From: Thermodesulfobacteriota bacterium
Lineage (GTDB): Bacteria; Desulfobacterota; Desulfobacteria; Desulfobacterales; JAUWMJ01
NCBI GenBank assembly: GCA_034189135.1
Contig: JAXHVO010000109.1
Span: 1 to 33,105, forward strand
Length of the DNA stretch: 33,105 bases
Direction: 5' to 3'
Shown here: positions 26,078 through 33,105 of the stretch, piece after piece
Layout of the letters: each line of letters begins with the position of its first letter
Numbering within the stretch: the stretch's first letter is position 1
Notes under the pieces: model-generated
Seen by the model: only the letters and a program-made list of their open reading frames with translations
Told to the model about the DNA's origin: nothing
Databases searched by the model: none
Translations under genes and position numbers: made by a program

Positions 26078-27025
26078 TTATTGCAGTCTCCTGCGTAATC
26101 TTAAACGGTAAATAATGGCAATCAGATTCATTCCTAAAACAAGTGCGATTAAGACAAGGGCGGTGCCGTATTGAAGGTGTCGGGTCACTTCTATTTCAGT
26201 TCCTGCGGTGGCCAGGACATAAATGTGATATGGAAGGGCCATGACTTCGTCAAAAATGGATGTTGGCAGAACCGGTGTGAAAAATACTGCACCGGTAAAC
26301 ATAATGGGCGCTGTTTCTCCGGCGGCCCGACTAATGCCTAATATGGCGCCGGTGAGGATGCCCGGCATGGCGGAAGGGAGTACCACCTTTCGAATGGTTT
26401 GCCACTTGGTTGCTCCCAGGCCGAGAGATGCTTCTCTGTAAGTATCCGGAACCGCTTTCAAGGCTTCCTCGGTAGCGCCGATAATGACCGGCAAAGACAT
26501 GGCCCCAAGTGTTAGAGCTCCGGCAATGATGCTGACCCCCATTTTTAATATCACCACAAAAAAGGCCAGACCGAAAAGACCGAATACCACCGACGGCACG
26601 CCTGCCAGATTATTTATTCCCAGCCGGATCAGTCTTAGAGCACGTCCGGGACGGGCATATTCGTTGAGGTAAATGGCTGATGCGATGCCGATGGGCATGG
26701 CAACGATAATGGCTCCAATACTTAGGGAGAATGTTCCCACAATACACGGAAGAATCCCTCCCTTGGTCATGGAGTCTATTGGCGGCTGGGTCAAAAATGT
26801 CCAGGTAATTGCCTTCCAGCCGTTTTTTACCATAAAAAAAACGATAATAAACAGCGCAATACCGTTGATCACTGCGGCAATACGGAAAGCCGAAAAAGCA
26901 ACAGACTGAAAAATTTTTCTGCGGACCCCGCCAGAAGCGGATTGAACCGGGGTGGCAATTTCCTTGTACTCTGCCTGTTTGCCGGTGGTAGCTAATTTTA
27001 AATTTTTACCTAATAGAAAAGCCAT
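26078..27025 (-). CDS. pstA: Phosphate ABC transporter permease PstA
   Basis: Membrane subunit of the phosphate importer. It has six predicted helices and the family segments [36 protein letters not shown] and the coupling loop [33 protein letters not shown], followed by [17 protein letters not shown], which is typical of PstA. The 315-aa protein has a cytoplasmic N-terminal stretch of about 45 residues before the first helix. The ribosome-binding site at 27025 is weak. The gene is 60 bp after pstC. Confidence 0.95.
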   Translation of the reverse strand: MAFLLGKNLKLATTGKQAEYKEIATPVQSASGGVRRKIFQSVAFSAFRIAAVINGIALFIIVFFMVKNGWKAITWTFLTQPPIDSMTKGGILPCIVGTFSLSIGAIIVAMPIGIASAIYLNEYARPGRALRLIRLGINNLAGVPSVVFGLFGLAFFVVILKMGVSIIAGALTLGAMSLPVIIGATEEALKAVPDTYREASLGLGATKWQTIRKVVLPSAMPGILTGAILGISRAAGETAPIMFTGAVFFTPVLPTSIFDEVMALPYHIYVLATAGTEIEVTRHLQYGTALVLIALVLGMNLIAIIYRLRLRRRLQ

Positions 27026-27085
27026 GGTTTCTGCCTGTGTTTTATTGAAAAATGTCAGTGATACAGTTTTGAATTTATTATTTAG

Positions 27086-27979
27086 TTATAATGATGCTTC
27101 ACCGGTCTGTCTATATTTAAATGCAATATGGTCCGCAATCAAATTGAAGACAAGGGTAAATAAAAATAGTACAATTCCGGTGGCAAATAGAGCGAAATAA
27201 TGTTCTCCTCCCACAGGAGCTTCCGCCATTTCCGAAGCAATGCTTGCCGGCATGGGCCTGACCGGATCGAAAATAGATTCGGGCAGCATGGCCGCTCCGC
27301 CTGCCACCATCAAAACCACCATGGTTTCTCCAATCGCCCGTGACAGCCCAAGGATAACCGCTGTGCTGATCCCCGAAATAGATGCAGGCAGGATCACCCT
27401 GACAATCGTTTCCAGGTGTGTCGCCCCAAGGGCCATGGAAGCTTCCTTCAGGGCCAACGGTACGCTGTGTATGGCATCTTCGGAGATACTGCATATGGTA
27501 GGAATTGACATAAATGCCAGCATGAGTGACGCATTAAAAAGGTTTAGCCCGGTAGGGATATTAAAAACATTCTGCAGAAAGGGAGCCACCAGTACCATGC
27601 CGAAAAAACCGATCACCACGGAGGGAAGGGCGGCCAAAAGCTCAACCACAGGTTTAAAAATCTCGGAAACCTTTTTGGATGCAATTTCAGCCAGAAAAAC
27701 CGCAGTCATCACACCAAGGGGTATGGATATCACCGCTGAGACAAAGGTAACCACCACAGAAGCCACAATCAGCGGAAAAATTCCAAAATCAGGAGGTTCA
27801 GATGTGGGATACCAGTAGTGGCCGAACACAAAGTCTTTGATGGAAACAGTTTTAAAAATCGGCAGGCCTTCTTTGAAAAGAAAAACCATAATCAGAAAAA
27901 GGGTGGTAATAGAAGCCATTGCAATGAGGAAAAAGATTTTCTGTACCGACTTTTCTACGGTCTGTCTCTTTAGTGCCAT
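27086..27979 (-). CDS. pstC: Phosphate ABC transporter permease PstC
   Basis: Membrane subunit paired with PstA. Family marks: a GLPIFKTVSIKDFVFGHYWYP loop, SIPLGVMTAVFLAEIASKKV, LAALPSVVIGFFGMVLV, the coupling loop EASMALGATHLETIVRVILPASISGISTAVILG and RAIGETMVVLMVAGG. Length is 297 aa. CGGGAGTATAA precedes the ATG. It follows pstS after a 143-bp gap that carries a long perfect inverted repeat, which may set the ratio of pstS to transporter mRNA. Confidence 0.95.
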   Translation of the reverse strand: MALKRQTVEKSVQKIFFLIAMASITTLFLIMVFLFKEGLPIFKTVSIKDFVFGHYWYPTSEPPDFGIFPLIVASVVVTFVSAVISIPLGVMTAVFLAEIASKKVSEIFKPVVELLAALPSVVIGFFGMVLVAPFLQNVFNIPTGLNLFNASLMLAFMSIPTICSISEDAIHSVPLALKEASMALGATHLETIVRVILPASISGISTAVILGLSRAIGETMVVLMVAGGAAMLPESIFDPVRPMPASIASEMAEAPVGGEHYFALFATGIVLFLFTLVFNLIADHIAFKYRQTGEASL

Positions 27980-27999
27980 TTATACTCCCGTGGTGGTGC

Positions 28000-28050
28000 G
28001 CAAAGCGCATGGCCGGCAAATTTTAACCTAAGTTTTGCCATGCGCTTTGC
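28000..28050. repeat. Perfect 14-bp inverted repeat between pstS and pstC
   Basis: GCAAAGCGCATGGC (28000-28013) and its exact reverse complement (28037-28050) flank a 23-nt loop. An inner GGCAAA/TTTGCC pair competes with the base of the stem. No T-run follows on the minus strand, so it is not a normal terminator. It is most likely an mRNA stem-loop that protects or processes the pstS transcript; a small dispersed repeat element is the alternative. Confidence 0.65.
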
Positions 28051-28122
28051 TTCCCCGATCTTTCTAAGGAGAGGGCTGGGGGAAAATAGTACCACTTAAA
28101 ATAATATTGAAAAGAGTTCAGA

Positions 28123-28938
28123 TTAGTATAATTTTACATATCCTGCTTTTTTCACATATTTCTGGCCTTTTTGAGGATTGAGCATAAAGTTGATGAAATT
28201 GAGCGTATCTCCTTTTGGCCAGCCTTTGGTGAACATGAAAAGGGGTCTTGAGATGGGGTAGGTGCCGTTAAGTGTGGTGGCTTCGGTTCCTTCTACTCCA
28301 TTCACCTTCAACGGTTTCACTTTTCTGTTAAGATAACCGATACCGATGTAGCCAATGGCATGCTTATTATTGGAAACTGCCTGTACAATAGCGCCGTTGG
28401 AAGCCATCACCTGTGCCCTGGGTGTGACCCGTTCTTTTTTCATGACTTTTTTGGCCCAGGTTTCATAGGTTCCGGATGAGGTGTCCCGTGAAATAACGAC
28501 AATTTTAAGATCAGGCCCGCCGAGTTCTTTGAAATTTTTAATTTCACCTTTATATAGGGCTTTCAATTGAGCAGTCGTTATATTTTTTATTTTGTTGCTC
28601 GGGTGCACCACTGGAATAATGGAATCATAAGCTATTGCAAAAGGAACCGGATAGACGCCTTTCTCGTGGGCAAGTTTTACTTCCTTGCCTTTGATGAATC
28701 GAGAAGCGTTGGCAATATCCGTAGATCCGTCGATAATGGCCTTGATACCATTTCCTGATCCACCGCCCGAAAGGGAAATTTTTACATCCGGATGTTCACT
28801 CATATAAGCTTCCACCGCCTTTTGTGCAATGGGAAGCACAGTGGTTGATCCTTTGATGACAAGATTGCCCGCAAAAACGGGATGGGTGATGACAGCCAGT
28901 GCCAGTAATGAAACCATAATAAAAATAGATTTTTTCAT
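28123..28938 (-). CDS. pstS: Phosphate ABC transporter substrate-binding protein PstS
   Basis: Periplasmic phosphate-binding protein. I set the start at 28938 (ATG after ATGGAGGATAAA), which gives a clean signal peptide: KKSIFIMVSLLALAVITHP ending near VFA. The mature protein has KGSTTVLPIAQ and SGGGSGNGIKAIIDGSTDIANASR, which are phosphate-contact loops, and ISRDTSSGTYETW, the second binding loop. The product is 271 aa, the short PstS-like class rather than the 340-aa E. coli type. It is first in the pst-pho operon, behind a three-unit Pho-box array at 29095-29123 and a leader of about 140 nt. Confidence 0.95.
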   Translation of the reverse strand: MKKSIFIMVSLLALAVITHPVFAGNLVIKGSTTVLPIAQKAVEAYMSEHPDVKISLSGGGSGNGIKAIIDGSTDIANASRFIKGKEVKLAHEKGVYPVPFAIAYDSIIPVVHPSNKIKNITTAQLKALYKGEIKNFKELGGPDLKIVVISRDTSSGTYETWAKKVMKKERVTPRAQVMASNGAIVQAVSNNKHAIGYIGIGYLNRKVKPLKVNGVEGTEATTLNGTYPISRPLFMFTKGWPKGDTLNFINFMLNPQKGQKYVKKAGYVKLY

Positions 28939-29027
28939 TTTATCCTCCATAATGTTGTGATTAATAATATGAGTCAATTGTTAGATTTGTGTGAGTAAAC
29001 TGTAAAGATTTGATTAGATTTTCCCTC

Positions 29028-29036
29028 TCACCTCCT
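29028..29036 (-). promoter_or_regulatory. Strong anti-SD match AGGAGGTGA in the pstS leader, far from any start
   Basis: AGGAGGTGA on the minus strand is a near-perfect complement of the 16S rRNA 3' end but lies 90 bp before the pstS ATG, with no usable start codon at the proper distance. The gene has its own GGAGG. A similar element precedes dsrA by about the same distance. It may be a ribosome stand-by or mRNA-stabilising site. Confidence 0.4.
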
Positions 29037-29094
29037 TGTTTTTATTAAAAACCAGTGTTACATCGGTTTGAGAAAGGGAAATTAATCAGCAAAT

Positions 29095-29123
29095 GTTAGA
29101 GAAATATTAGAGGCAAGTTAAAT
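29095..29123 (-). promoter_or_regulatory. Candidate Pho box array for pstS
   Basis: On the minus strand: ATTTAAC (29123-29117), CTCTAAT (29112-29106) and CTCTAAC (29101-29095), in 11-bp register with spacers TTGC and ATTT. A plausible -10 box (TAATTT) follows about 10 bp after the last unit. PhoB control of pstS is nearly universal, so this site is the reference for the others in the window. Confidence 0.6.
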
Positions 29124-29271
29124 ATTTGTATGCAGCTATTTTTCTGGGTCATCTTACGATTAGTTGTAGTTGATCAAGGCAGGTCAAGCAAATAATCTTC
29201 AATTGAGTCAGTGTGTTTTTATAGGGTTCGCACCAAAGGCGGATTTACGCTACGCTCCAACAAGGAAACAA

Positions 29272-29288
29272 TCCCGCTTGCAGCGGGA
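29272..29288 (-). terminator. Hairpin downstream of the crotonase gene
   Basis: TCCCGC and GCGGGA form a 6-bp stem around a 5-nt loop, about 50 bp past the crotonase stop. On the minus strand it is followed by TTGTTT, only a weak U-tract, so termination is likely but may be inefficient. Confidence 0.45.
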
Positions 29289-29338
29289 CATGGTTCGAGT
29301 GTTCCTCCACAGAACAAACGTTTGGAGAAGAATCTTTT

Positions 29339-30145
29339 CTATTTTCCTTTGAATTCAGGAGGGCGTTTTTCCATGAACGCTTTAAACGCTTCCATCACGT
29401 CATCACAGGGCAACGTTGAAGCGTTTTTTTGCGCCACATATTCCAGTCCCGGATAGATGCCATTATCACGGCTGTAAAGTATCACCTCTTTGGCTCCCTG
29501 AACAGCCAGGGGTGAGTTGCCGGCGATTTCTTCGGCCAGTTTTTTTGCTTTTGCAAACAGTTCCTTTTGATTATCAGCGATGTGTGTGATGAATCCCATT
29601 TGTAAAGCCTCTGCCGCAGTAAAATTTCTGCCGGTCAGGGCCAGCTCGCGAAACCAGCCGTGGCCGATAATGGTAGGCAAACGCTGCAAAGTACCCAGAT
29701 CAGCAATGATGGCGATCTTAGTTTCCCTGATGGAAAACAAGGCATCCTTACTGGCCACACGTATGTCACAGGCGCTTAACAGGTCAACGCCCGCGCCGAT
29801 ACAAAGGCCATGTGCTGCAGCGATAACCGGCTTCTTGCACCTTTCAATCATGTTCATGCTTTCCTGCATCTCCAAGATCACTTTTCTAAGCTGCTCCCTG
29901 GAATCGGCGGAATCGGCGCCAATAAGAGTTGCCGCATCATACAGGTCCAGGCCACCGGTAAAACATTGGCCTTCGGCCTGTATCACCACCACCCTCACCT
30001 CCGGGTCCTTATCAAACCTGGGAAAGATTTCGCGCAAACTGGAAAAACATTCCAGATTCATACTGTTGCGCTTTTCGGGTCGATTTAAAATCAACCATGC
30101 AATATGACCTTCTTTCTTGACTTTAAAAAAATCGTTGCCGCTCAT
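29339..30145 (-). CDS. Crotonase-family protein, probably delta3,5-delta2,4-dienoyl-CoA isomerase
   Basis: Enoyl-CoA hydratase/isomerase superfamily. The CoA-thioester oxyanion hole is formed by the CFTGGLDL and LCIGAGVDL segments. The acidic residues of mammalian dienoyl-CoA isomerase (Asp176, Glu196, Asp204) have counterparts at exactly the same spacing, Asp121, Glu141 and Asp149, in GVDLLSACDIR and RETKIAIIADLGTLQRLP. This argues for double-bond isomerisation in beta-oxidation of unsaturated fatty acids rather than simple hydration. Length is 268 aa. GGGAGG precedes both a GTG at 30148 and the ATG at 30145; I use the ATG. It is a single gene between the pst operon and dsrAB, with no clear link to either. 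Confidence 0.85.
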   Translation of the reverse strand: MSGNDFFKVKKEGHIAWLILNRPEKRNSMNLECFSSLREIFPRFDKDPEVRVVVIQAEGQCFTGGLDLYDAATLIGADSADSREQLRKVILEMQESMNMIERCKKPVIAAAHGLCIGAGVDLLSACDIRVASKDALFSIRETKIAIIADLGTLQRLPTIIGHGWFRELALTGRNFTAAEALQMGFITHIADNQKELFAKAKKLAEEIAGNSPLAVQGAKEVILYSRDNGIYPGLEYVAQKNASTLPCDDVMEAFKAFMEKRPPEFKGK

Positions 30146-30208
30146 CACTAATAACCTCCCTGTTGATAAAATTTACCAATTAAGTTTTTTCAATTTCGTT
30201 TTAATTAA

Positions 30209-30343
30209 ATACATCGAAAGTACCCTCAGCGTTTCATTAAACTTTGTGTTGTGGCAGTTGATCCACAATACCATGAAGAAAGCTGGGACGCAATGTCTTC
30301 ATACCTTGACCTTCATAACAGACCGGTGATGGAGTACCCATAG
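30209..30343 (+). pseudogene. Possible C-terminal remnant of a plus-strand gene
   Basis: An open frame of 44 codons ends with TAG at 30341-30343. The translation reads like real protein: VVAVDPQYHEESWDAMSSY then LDLHNRPVMEYP. A GTG at 30251 has no ribosome-binding site. A hairpin with a T-run (30370-30401) follows 27 bp later, as expected after a gene. The same DNA also has a protein-like minus-strand frame and two further hairpins (30249-30268, 30273-30302), so it could instead be a structured RNA or mobile-element scrap. I do not recognise the family. Confidence 0.35.
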
Positions 30344-30360
30344 GCAAATATGTTTCTATA

Positions 30361-30411
30361 GTGGTTGCCAAAAAAACGTTCCGTTATCGAAACGTTTTTT
30401 TCTACAACCAC
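30361..30411. terminator. Strong bidirectional terminator-like inverted repeat
   Basis: AAAAAAACGTT (30370-30380) and AACGTTTTTTT (30391-30401) are perfect inverted repeats around a 10-nt loop, framed by an outer GTGGTTG (30361-30367) and CAACCAC (30405-30411). The T7 runs suit termination in both directions. GTGGTTGCC can also pair with an upstream GGCAA at 30343-30347, giving two competing folds. Confidence 0.6.
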
Positions 30412-30477
30412 ATATACCGCAATTTCATATTTCGGGACATATTTGTGTCAAGCGGTATAACCCCGGCAAATGGGCCC

Positions 30478-30538
30478 AAACCCGGATCAATATCTTTTAA
30501 ATACCGGGATTATTCCCGGTCGGGTTTACCGGCCGGTA
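30478..30538. repeat. Nested inverted repeats upstream of the dsrA promoter
   Basis: Outer arms AAACCCG (30478-30484) and CGGGTTT (30521-30527) enclose a perfect hairpin ACCGGGA-TTAT-TCCCGGT (30503-30520). Immediately after comes the 12-bp palindrome TACCGGCCGGTA (30527-30538) and then a T7 run (30544-30550). An alternative stem CCGGT/ACCGG is also possible. It may be a terminator, or an operator for the dsr promoter 70 bp downstream. Confidence 0.5.
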
Positions 30539-30608
30539 TACTATTTTTTTAAAATTCATGAAATCTGACAAAACGATGTAATTTCGAGAATCTGCCGTAG
30601 CTTTTTTA

Positions 30609-30637
30609 TTGACAAGGGAAAATATTGATTCTATATA
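30609..30637 (+). promoter_or_regulatory. Sigma70-type promoter of dsrAB
   Basis: TTGACA (30609-30614), a 17-bp spacer and TATATA (30632-30637): a consensus -35, optimal spacing and near-consensus -10. Transcription would start near 30644, leaving a leader of about 155 nt before dsrA. Such a strong promoter fits the high, largely constitutive expression of dsrAB in sulfate reducers. Confidence 0.75.
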
Positions 30638-30710
30638 TCATCTTTGCTCTAAGAAAAAGCCTATATAAAAATTATATTTGTAATTTTTAAAGAATAAACA
30701 GCAAGTTGAG

Positions 30711-30719
30711 AGGAGGTGA
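30711..30719 (+). promoter_or_regulatory. Strong anti-SD match AGGAGGTGA in the dsrA leader
   Basis: AGGAGGTGA lies 80 bp before the dsrA ATG; the only start-like codon, a GTG, is inside the element itself and would give a 13-residue peptide. A CCC-GAAA-GGG tetraloop hairpin follows at 30730-30739. The element mirrors the one in the pstS leader. A stabilising or stand-by role is inferred. Confidence 0.4.
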
Positions 30720-30799
30720 CCACAACTTACCCGAAAGGGGAAATAATAAATTATTAAAAGTCTCAGTTGTTAATTTCAATAACGAATGGAGGTAAAACG

Positions 30800-32116
30800 A
30801 TGGCAAAACATGAGACCCCTTTGTTGGATCAGCTTGAGTCCGGACCATGGCCGAGTTTTGTATCCGATCTTAAGCAAGAAGCCGCATCAAGGGCAAAGAA
30901 TGAAAAGAACATAGAGTACCAGATTCCACAGGATGCGGTTGATGACCTTCTCGGCGTGCTTGAGCTTTCTTATAAGCATGGAAGGACTCACTGGAAACAT
31001 GGTGGGATTGTAGGCGTGTTTGGCTATGGCGGCGGTGTGATCGGACGTTACTGTGACCAGCCCGAAATGTTCCCGGGTGTGGCCCATTTCCACACCATGC
31101 GTGTCAGCCAGCCTGCAGGCAAGTTCTATACCACGAAATACTTAGAAGATATCTGTGACCTTTGGGAAAGACGTGGAAGCGGTGTCACCAACATGCATGG
31201 CTCCACCGGTGATATCATTTTCCTCGGTACTACCACACCCCAGCTTGAAGAAGTGTTTTGGGAACTGGGCCATAACCTGAACCAGGATCTTGGCGGTTCC
31301 GGTTCCAACCTGAGGACACCTTCCGATTGTATCGGCGCTGCCCGATGTGAATATGCCTGCTATGATACACAGGCCATATGCCATGATCTTACCAATGAGT
31401 ATCAGGATGAACTTCACAGGCCGGCATTTCCTTACAAATTCAAGTTTAAATTCGACGGATGTCCCAACTGCTGTGTCGCATCAATTGCAAGGGCAGACCT
31501 TTCCTTTATCGGTACCTGGCGCGATGAAATCAGGATCGATCAGGAGGCGGTGCAGGCGTATGTCGGTGGAGAGATTCCACCCAACGGTAACGCCCATTCC
31601 GGGCGTGACTGGGGTCCTTTTGATATCCAGAAAGAGGTGATTGACCTTTGCCCCACCAACTGCATGTGGATGGAAGGCAAAAAACTGATGATCGATGACA
31701 AGGAATGCACCCGCTGTATGCACTGCATAAACGTGATGCCGAGAGCATTGAGAATAGGCAATGACAGGGGTTGTTCCATCTTTGCAGGTGCCAAGGCTCC
31801 GATTCTTGATGGTGCACAGATGGGGACTCTGATCGTTCCATTTATAAAGGTTGAAGAACCTTATGATGAAATAAAAGAGACCGTCATCGAGCCCATCTGG
31901 GATTGGTGGATGGAAGAAGGTAAAAACCGTGAGCGGTTGGGCGAACTGATGAAGCGACAGGGTTTCCAGAAACTGCTTGAAGTAACCGGTTTTAAACCGG
32001 ATCCGAGAATGGTTCAGGAACCCCGTACCAACCCGTATATTTTCTGGAAAGAAGATGAAGTTGAAGGCGGGTTTGATCGTGATATTAACGAATTTAGAAA
32101 ATTCCATCAGAGATAG
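30800..32116 (+). CDS. dsrA: Dissimilatory sulfite reductase alpha subunit DsrA
   Basis: Catalytic subunit of DsrAB, which reduces sulfite in the cytoplasm as the terminal step of sulfate respiration, passing sulfur to DsrC. The start is the ATG at 30800 behind ATGGAGGTAAAACG, giving 438 aa, the normal length. Siroheme-[4Fe-4S] ligands are Cys177 and Cys183 (DCIGAARCEYACYDT) and Cys221 and Cys225 (CPNCCVASIARAD), at the same positions as in Desulfovibrio DsrA. The inserted ferredoxin domain has LCPTNCMW and CTRCMHCINVMPRAL. The sequence is of the reductive bacterial type. dsrB starts 12 bp after the stop. Confidence 0.98.
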   Translation: MAKHETPLLDQLESGPWPSFVSDLKQEAASRAKNEKNIEYQIPQDAVDDLLGVLELSYKHGRTHWKHGGIVGVFGYGGGVIGRYCDQPEMFPGVAHFHTMRVSQPAGKFYTTKYLEDICDLWERRGSGVTNMHGSTGDIIFLGTTTPQLEEVFWELGHNLNQDLGGSGSNLRTPSDCIGAARCEYACYDTQAICHDLTNEYQDELHRPAFPYKFKFKFDGCPNCCVASIARADLSFIGTWRDEIRIDQEAVQAYVGGEIPPNGNAHSGRDWGPFDIQKEVIDLCPTNCMWMEGKKLMIDDKECTRCMHCINVMPRALRIGNDRGCSIFAGAKAPILDGAQMGTLIVPFIKVEEPYDEIKETVIEPIWDWWMEEGKNRERLGELMKRQGFQKLLEVTGFKPDPRMVQEPRTNPYIFWKEDEVEGGFDRDINEFRKFHQR

Positions 32117-32128
32117 GAGGGGCATAAA

Positions 32129-33105
32129 ATGGCATTTGTATCTTCAGGTTATAATCCGGATAAACCGATGGAAAACAGGATTACCGACATCGGTCCGAGA
32201 AAATATGATGAATTTTACCCTCCGGTCATAGCAAAGAACAAGGGTAAATGGTTGTATCATGAAATTTTGGAACCAGGTGTTCTGGTCCATGTGGCAGAAT
32301 CGGGTGACGAGGTTTACACGGTAAGAGCCGGCGGATGCCGCCTGATGAGTGTGACGCACATCCGTGAAATCATGTCTATCGCAGACCAGTACTGTGACGG
32401 ATACCTTCGGTTCACCACACGAAACAACATTGAGTTTATGACGGACAGTAAAGATAAGGCCATGGCTTTGAAGGCTGATCTTGATGGCCGTAAATTTGCA
32501 AGTGGCAGTTTTAAATTTCCTGTCGGTGGAACCGGTGCAGGGGTGACCAACATCGTTCACACCCAGGGATGGATCCACTGCCATACTCCGGCAACCGACG
32601 CATCCGGTACGGTAAAGGCCACGCTGGACGTTTTGTTTGACGATTTTAAGGCCCACCGAATGCCGGCACAGTTGCGTATCTCCATGGCATGCTGCCTGAA
32701 TATGTGTGGAGCGGTTCACTGCTCGGATATCGCCATTTTGGGATATCACCGCAAACCGCCCATGATCGATCATGAATACTTGGACAAGATGTGCGAGATT
32801 CCACTGGCCATTGCCGCCTGTCCGACAGCAGCCATCAAACCTTCCAAGGTCAAACTGGATGACGGCACGGAAGTTAAGAGTGTTGCAGTAAATGAACCCA
32901 GATGTATGTTCTGCGGCAACTGTTACACCATGTGTCCTTCCATGCCTCTGGCAGACGATGTGGGTGACGGAATCGTGCTTATGGCTGGGGGTAAGGTTTC
33001 CAACAGAATCAGCCCGCCCAAGTTTTCCAAGGTCGTGGTCGCTTTTATTCCCAACGAAACTCCTCGATGGCCAACCATGACAGCCACCATCAAGAGAATT
33101 GTTGA
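32129..33105 (+). CDS. dsrB: Dissimilatory sulfite reductase beta subunit DsrB (3' end outside the window)
   Basis: Partner of DsrA. The frame is open from the ATG at 32129 (behind AGGAGGGGC) to the last base, 325 of about 380 codons. It has Cys151 ([11 protein letters not shown]) and Cys188, Cys189 and Cys193 ([14 protein letters not shown]), the cofactor cysteines of the family at the same positions as in Desulfovibrio DsrB. The ferredoxin domain shows [18 protein letters not shown]. No frameshift is seen. dsrD often follows in sulfate reducers but lies beyond the window. Confidence 0.98.
   Translation, partial: MAFVSSGYNPDKPMENRITDIGPRKYDEFYPPVIAKNKGKWLYHEILEPGVLVHVAESGDEVYTVRAGGCRLMSVTHIREIMSIADQYCDGYLRFTTRNNIEFMTDSKDKAMALKADLDGRKFASGSFKFPVGGTGAGVTNIVHTQGWIHCHTPATDASGTVKATLDVLFDDFKAHRMPAQLRISMACCLNMCGAVHCSDIAILGYHRKPPMIDHEYLDKMCEIPLAIAACPTAAIKPSKVKLDDGTEVKSVAVNEPRCMFCGNCYTMCPSMPLADDVGDGIVLMAGGKVSNRISPPKFSKVVVAFIPNETPRWPTMTATIKRIV

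Noticed and set aside
30273-30345. Resemblance to c-di-GMP-I (GGGACGCAA) and fluoride (GGTGATGG) riboswitch cores
   Set aside because: Only short strings match. The flanking stems and tetraloop/receptor of the c-di-GMP aptamer and the P1 pairing of the fluoride aptamer are missing, and no suitable target gene follows directly.

Overview
The window looks like a chromosomal segment of a sulfate-reducing Desulfobacterota bacterium, most likely of the Desulfobacteria/Desulfobacteraceae type. The right end carries dsrA and the start of dsrB (dissimilatory sulfite reductase) with the siroheme and [4Fe-4S] cysteines of the reductive enzyme. The rest is a phosphorus-acquisition island of about 30 kb, nearly all on the minus strand. 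No tRNA, rRNA, CRISPR array or complete insertion sequence is visible.

Layout, left to right. (1) 3-92: the last codons of a plus-strand gene, possibly a transposase. (2) 114-9323 (minus): a phosphonate module read as small ORF - phnG-H-I-J-K-L-M - phnC-D-E, i.e. the C-P lyase core followed by the phosphonate ABC importer. (3) 9476-13997 (minus): three genes joined by 4-bp ATGA overlaps, encoding an unrecognised 810-aa protein, a phosphatidylserine-decarboxylase-like protein and an Lgt-like membrane protein. (4) 14412-20185: a DUF2062 membrane protein, a plus-strand PHP-domain/glycosyltransferase fusion, a radical SAM protein, and a coupled STAS/metallo-beta-lactamase pair. (5) 20540-21871 (minus): phnN and a hexapeptide-repeat transferase of the kind found with C-P lyase genes. 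(6) 22154-28938 (minus): pstS-pstC-pstA-pstB-phoU-phoB-phoR. (7) 29339-30145 (minus): a crotonase with dienoyl-CoA isomerase residues. (8) 30149-30799: a long intergenic region with a gene remnant, strong inverted repeats and a textbook sigma70 promoter for dsrAB.

How it fits together: PstSCAB takes up phosphate and, with PhoU, is expected to gate PhoR/PhoB signalling. When phosphate is scarce, PhoB should turn on genes carrying Pho boxes. I find tandem 7-bp units of the form NTNTAAY, repeated every 11 bp, upstream of pstS, of the phn operon, and of the STAS/MBL pair; the last two assignments are new inferences from this sequence. Phosphonates enter through PhnCDE and are processed by PhnGHIJ (with PhnK/L) and PhnM; PhnN completes the route to PRPP. 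No PhnP-type cyclic phosphodiesterase is present, so this step must be done elsewhere or by an unorthodox enzyme. The lipid-type enzymes and glycosyltransferase between the phosphonate blocks suggest, but do not prove, a link to membrane lipid turnover under phosphate stress.
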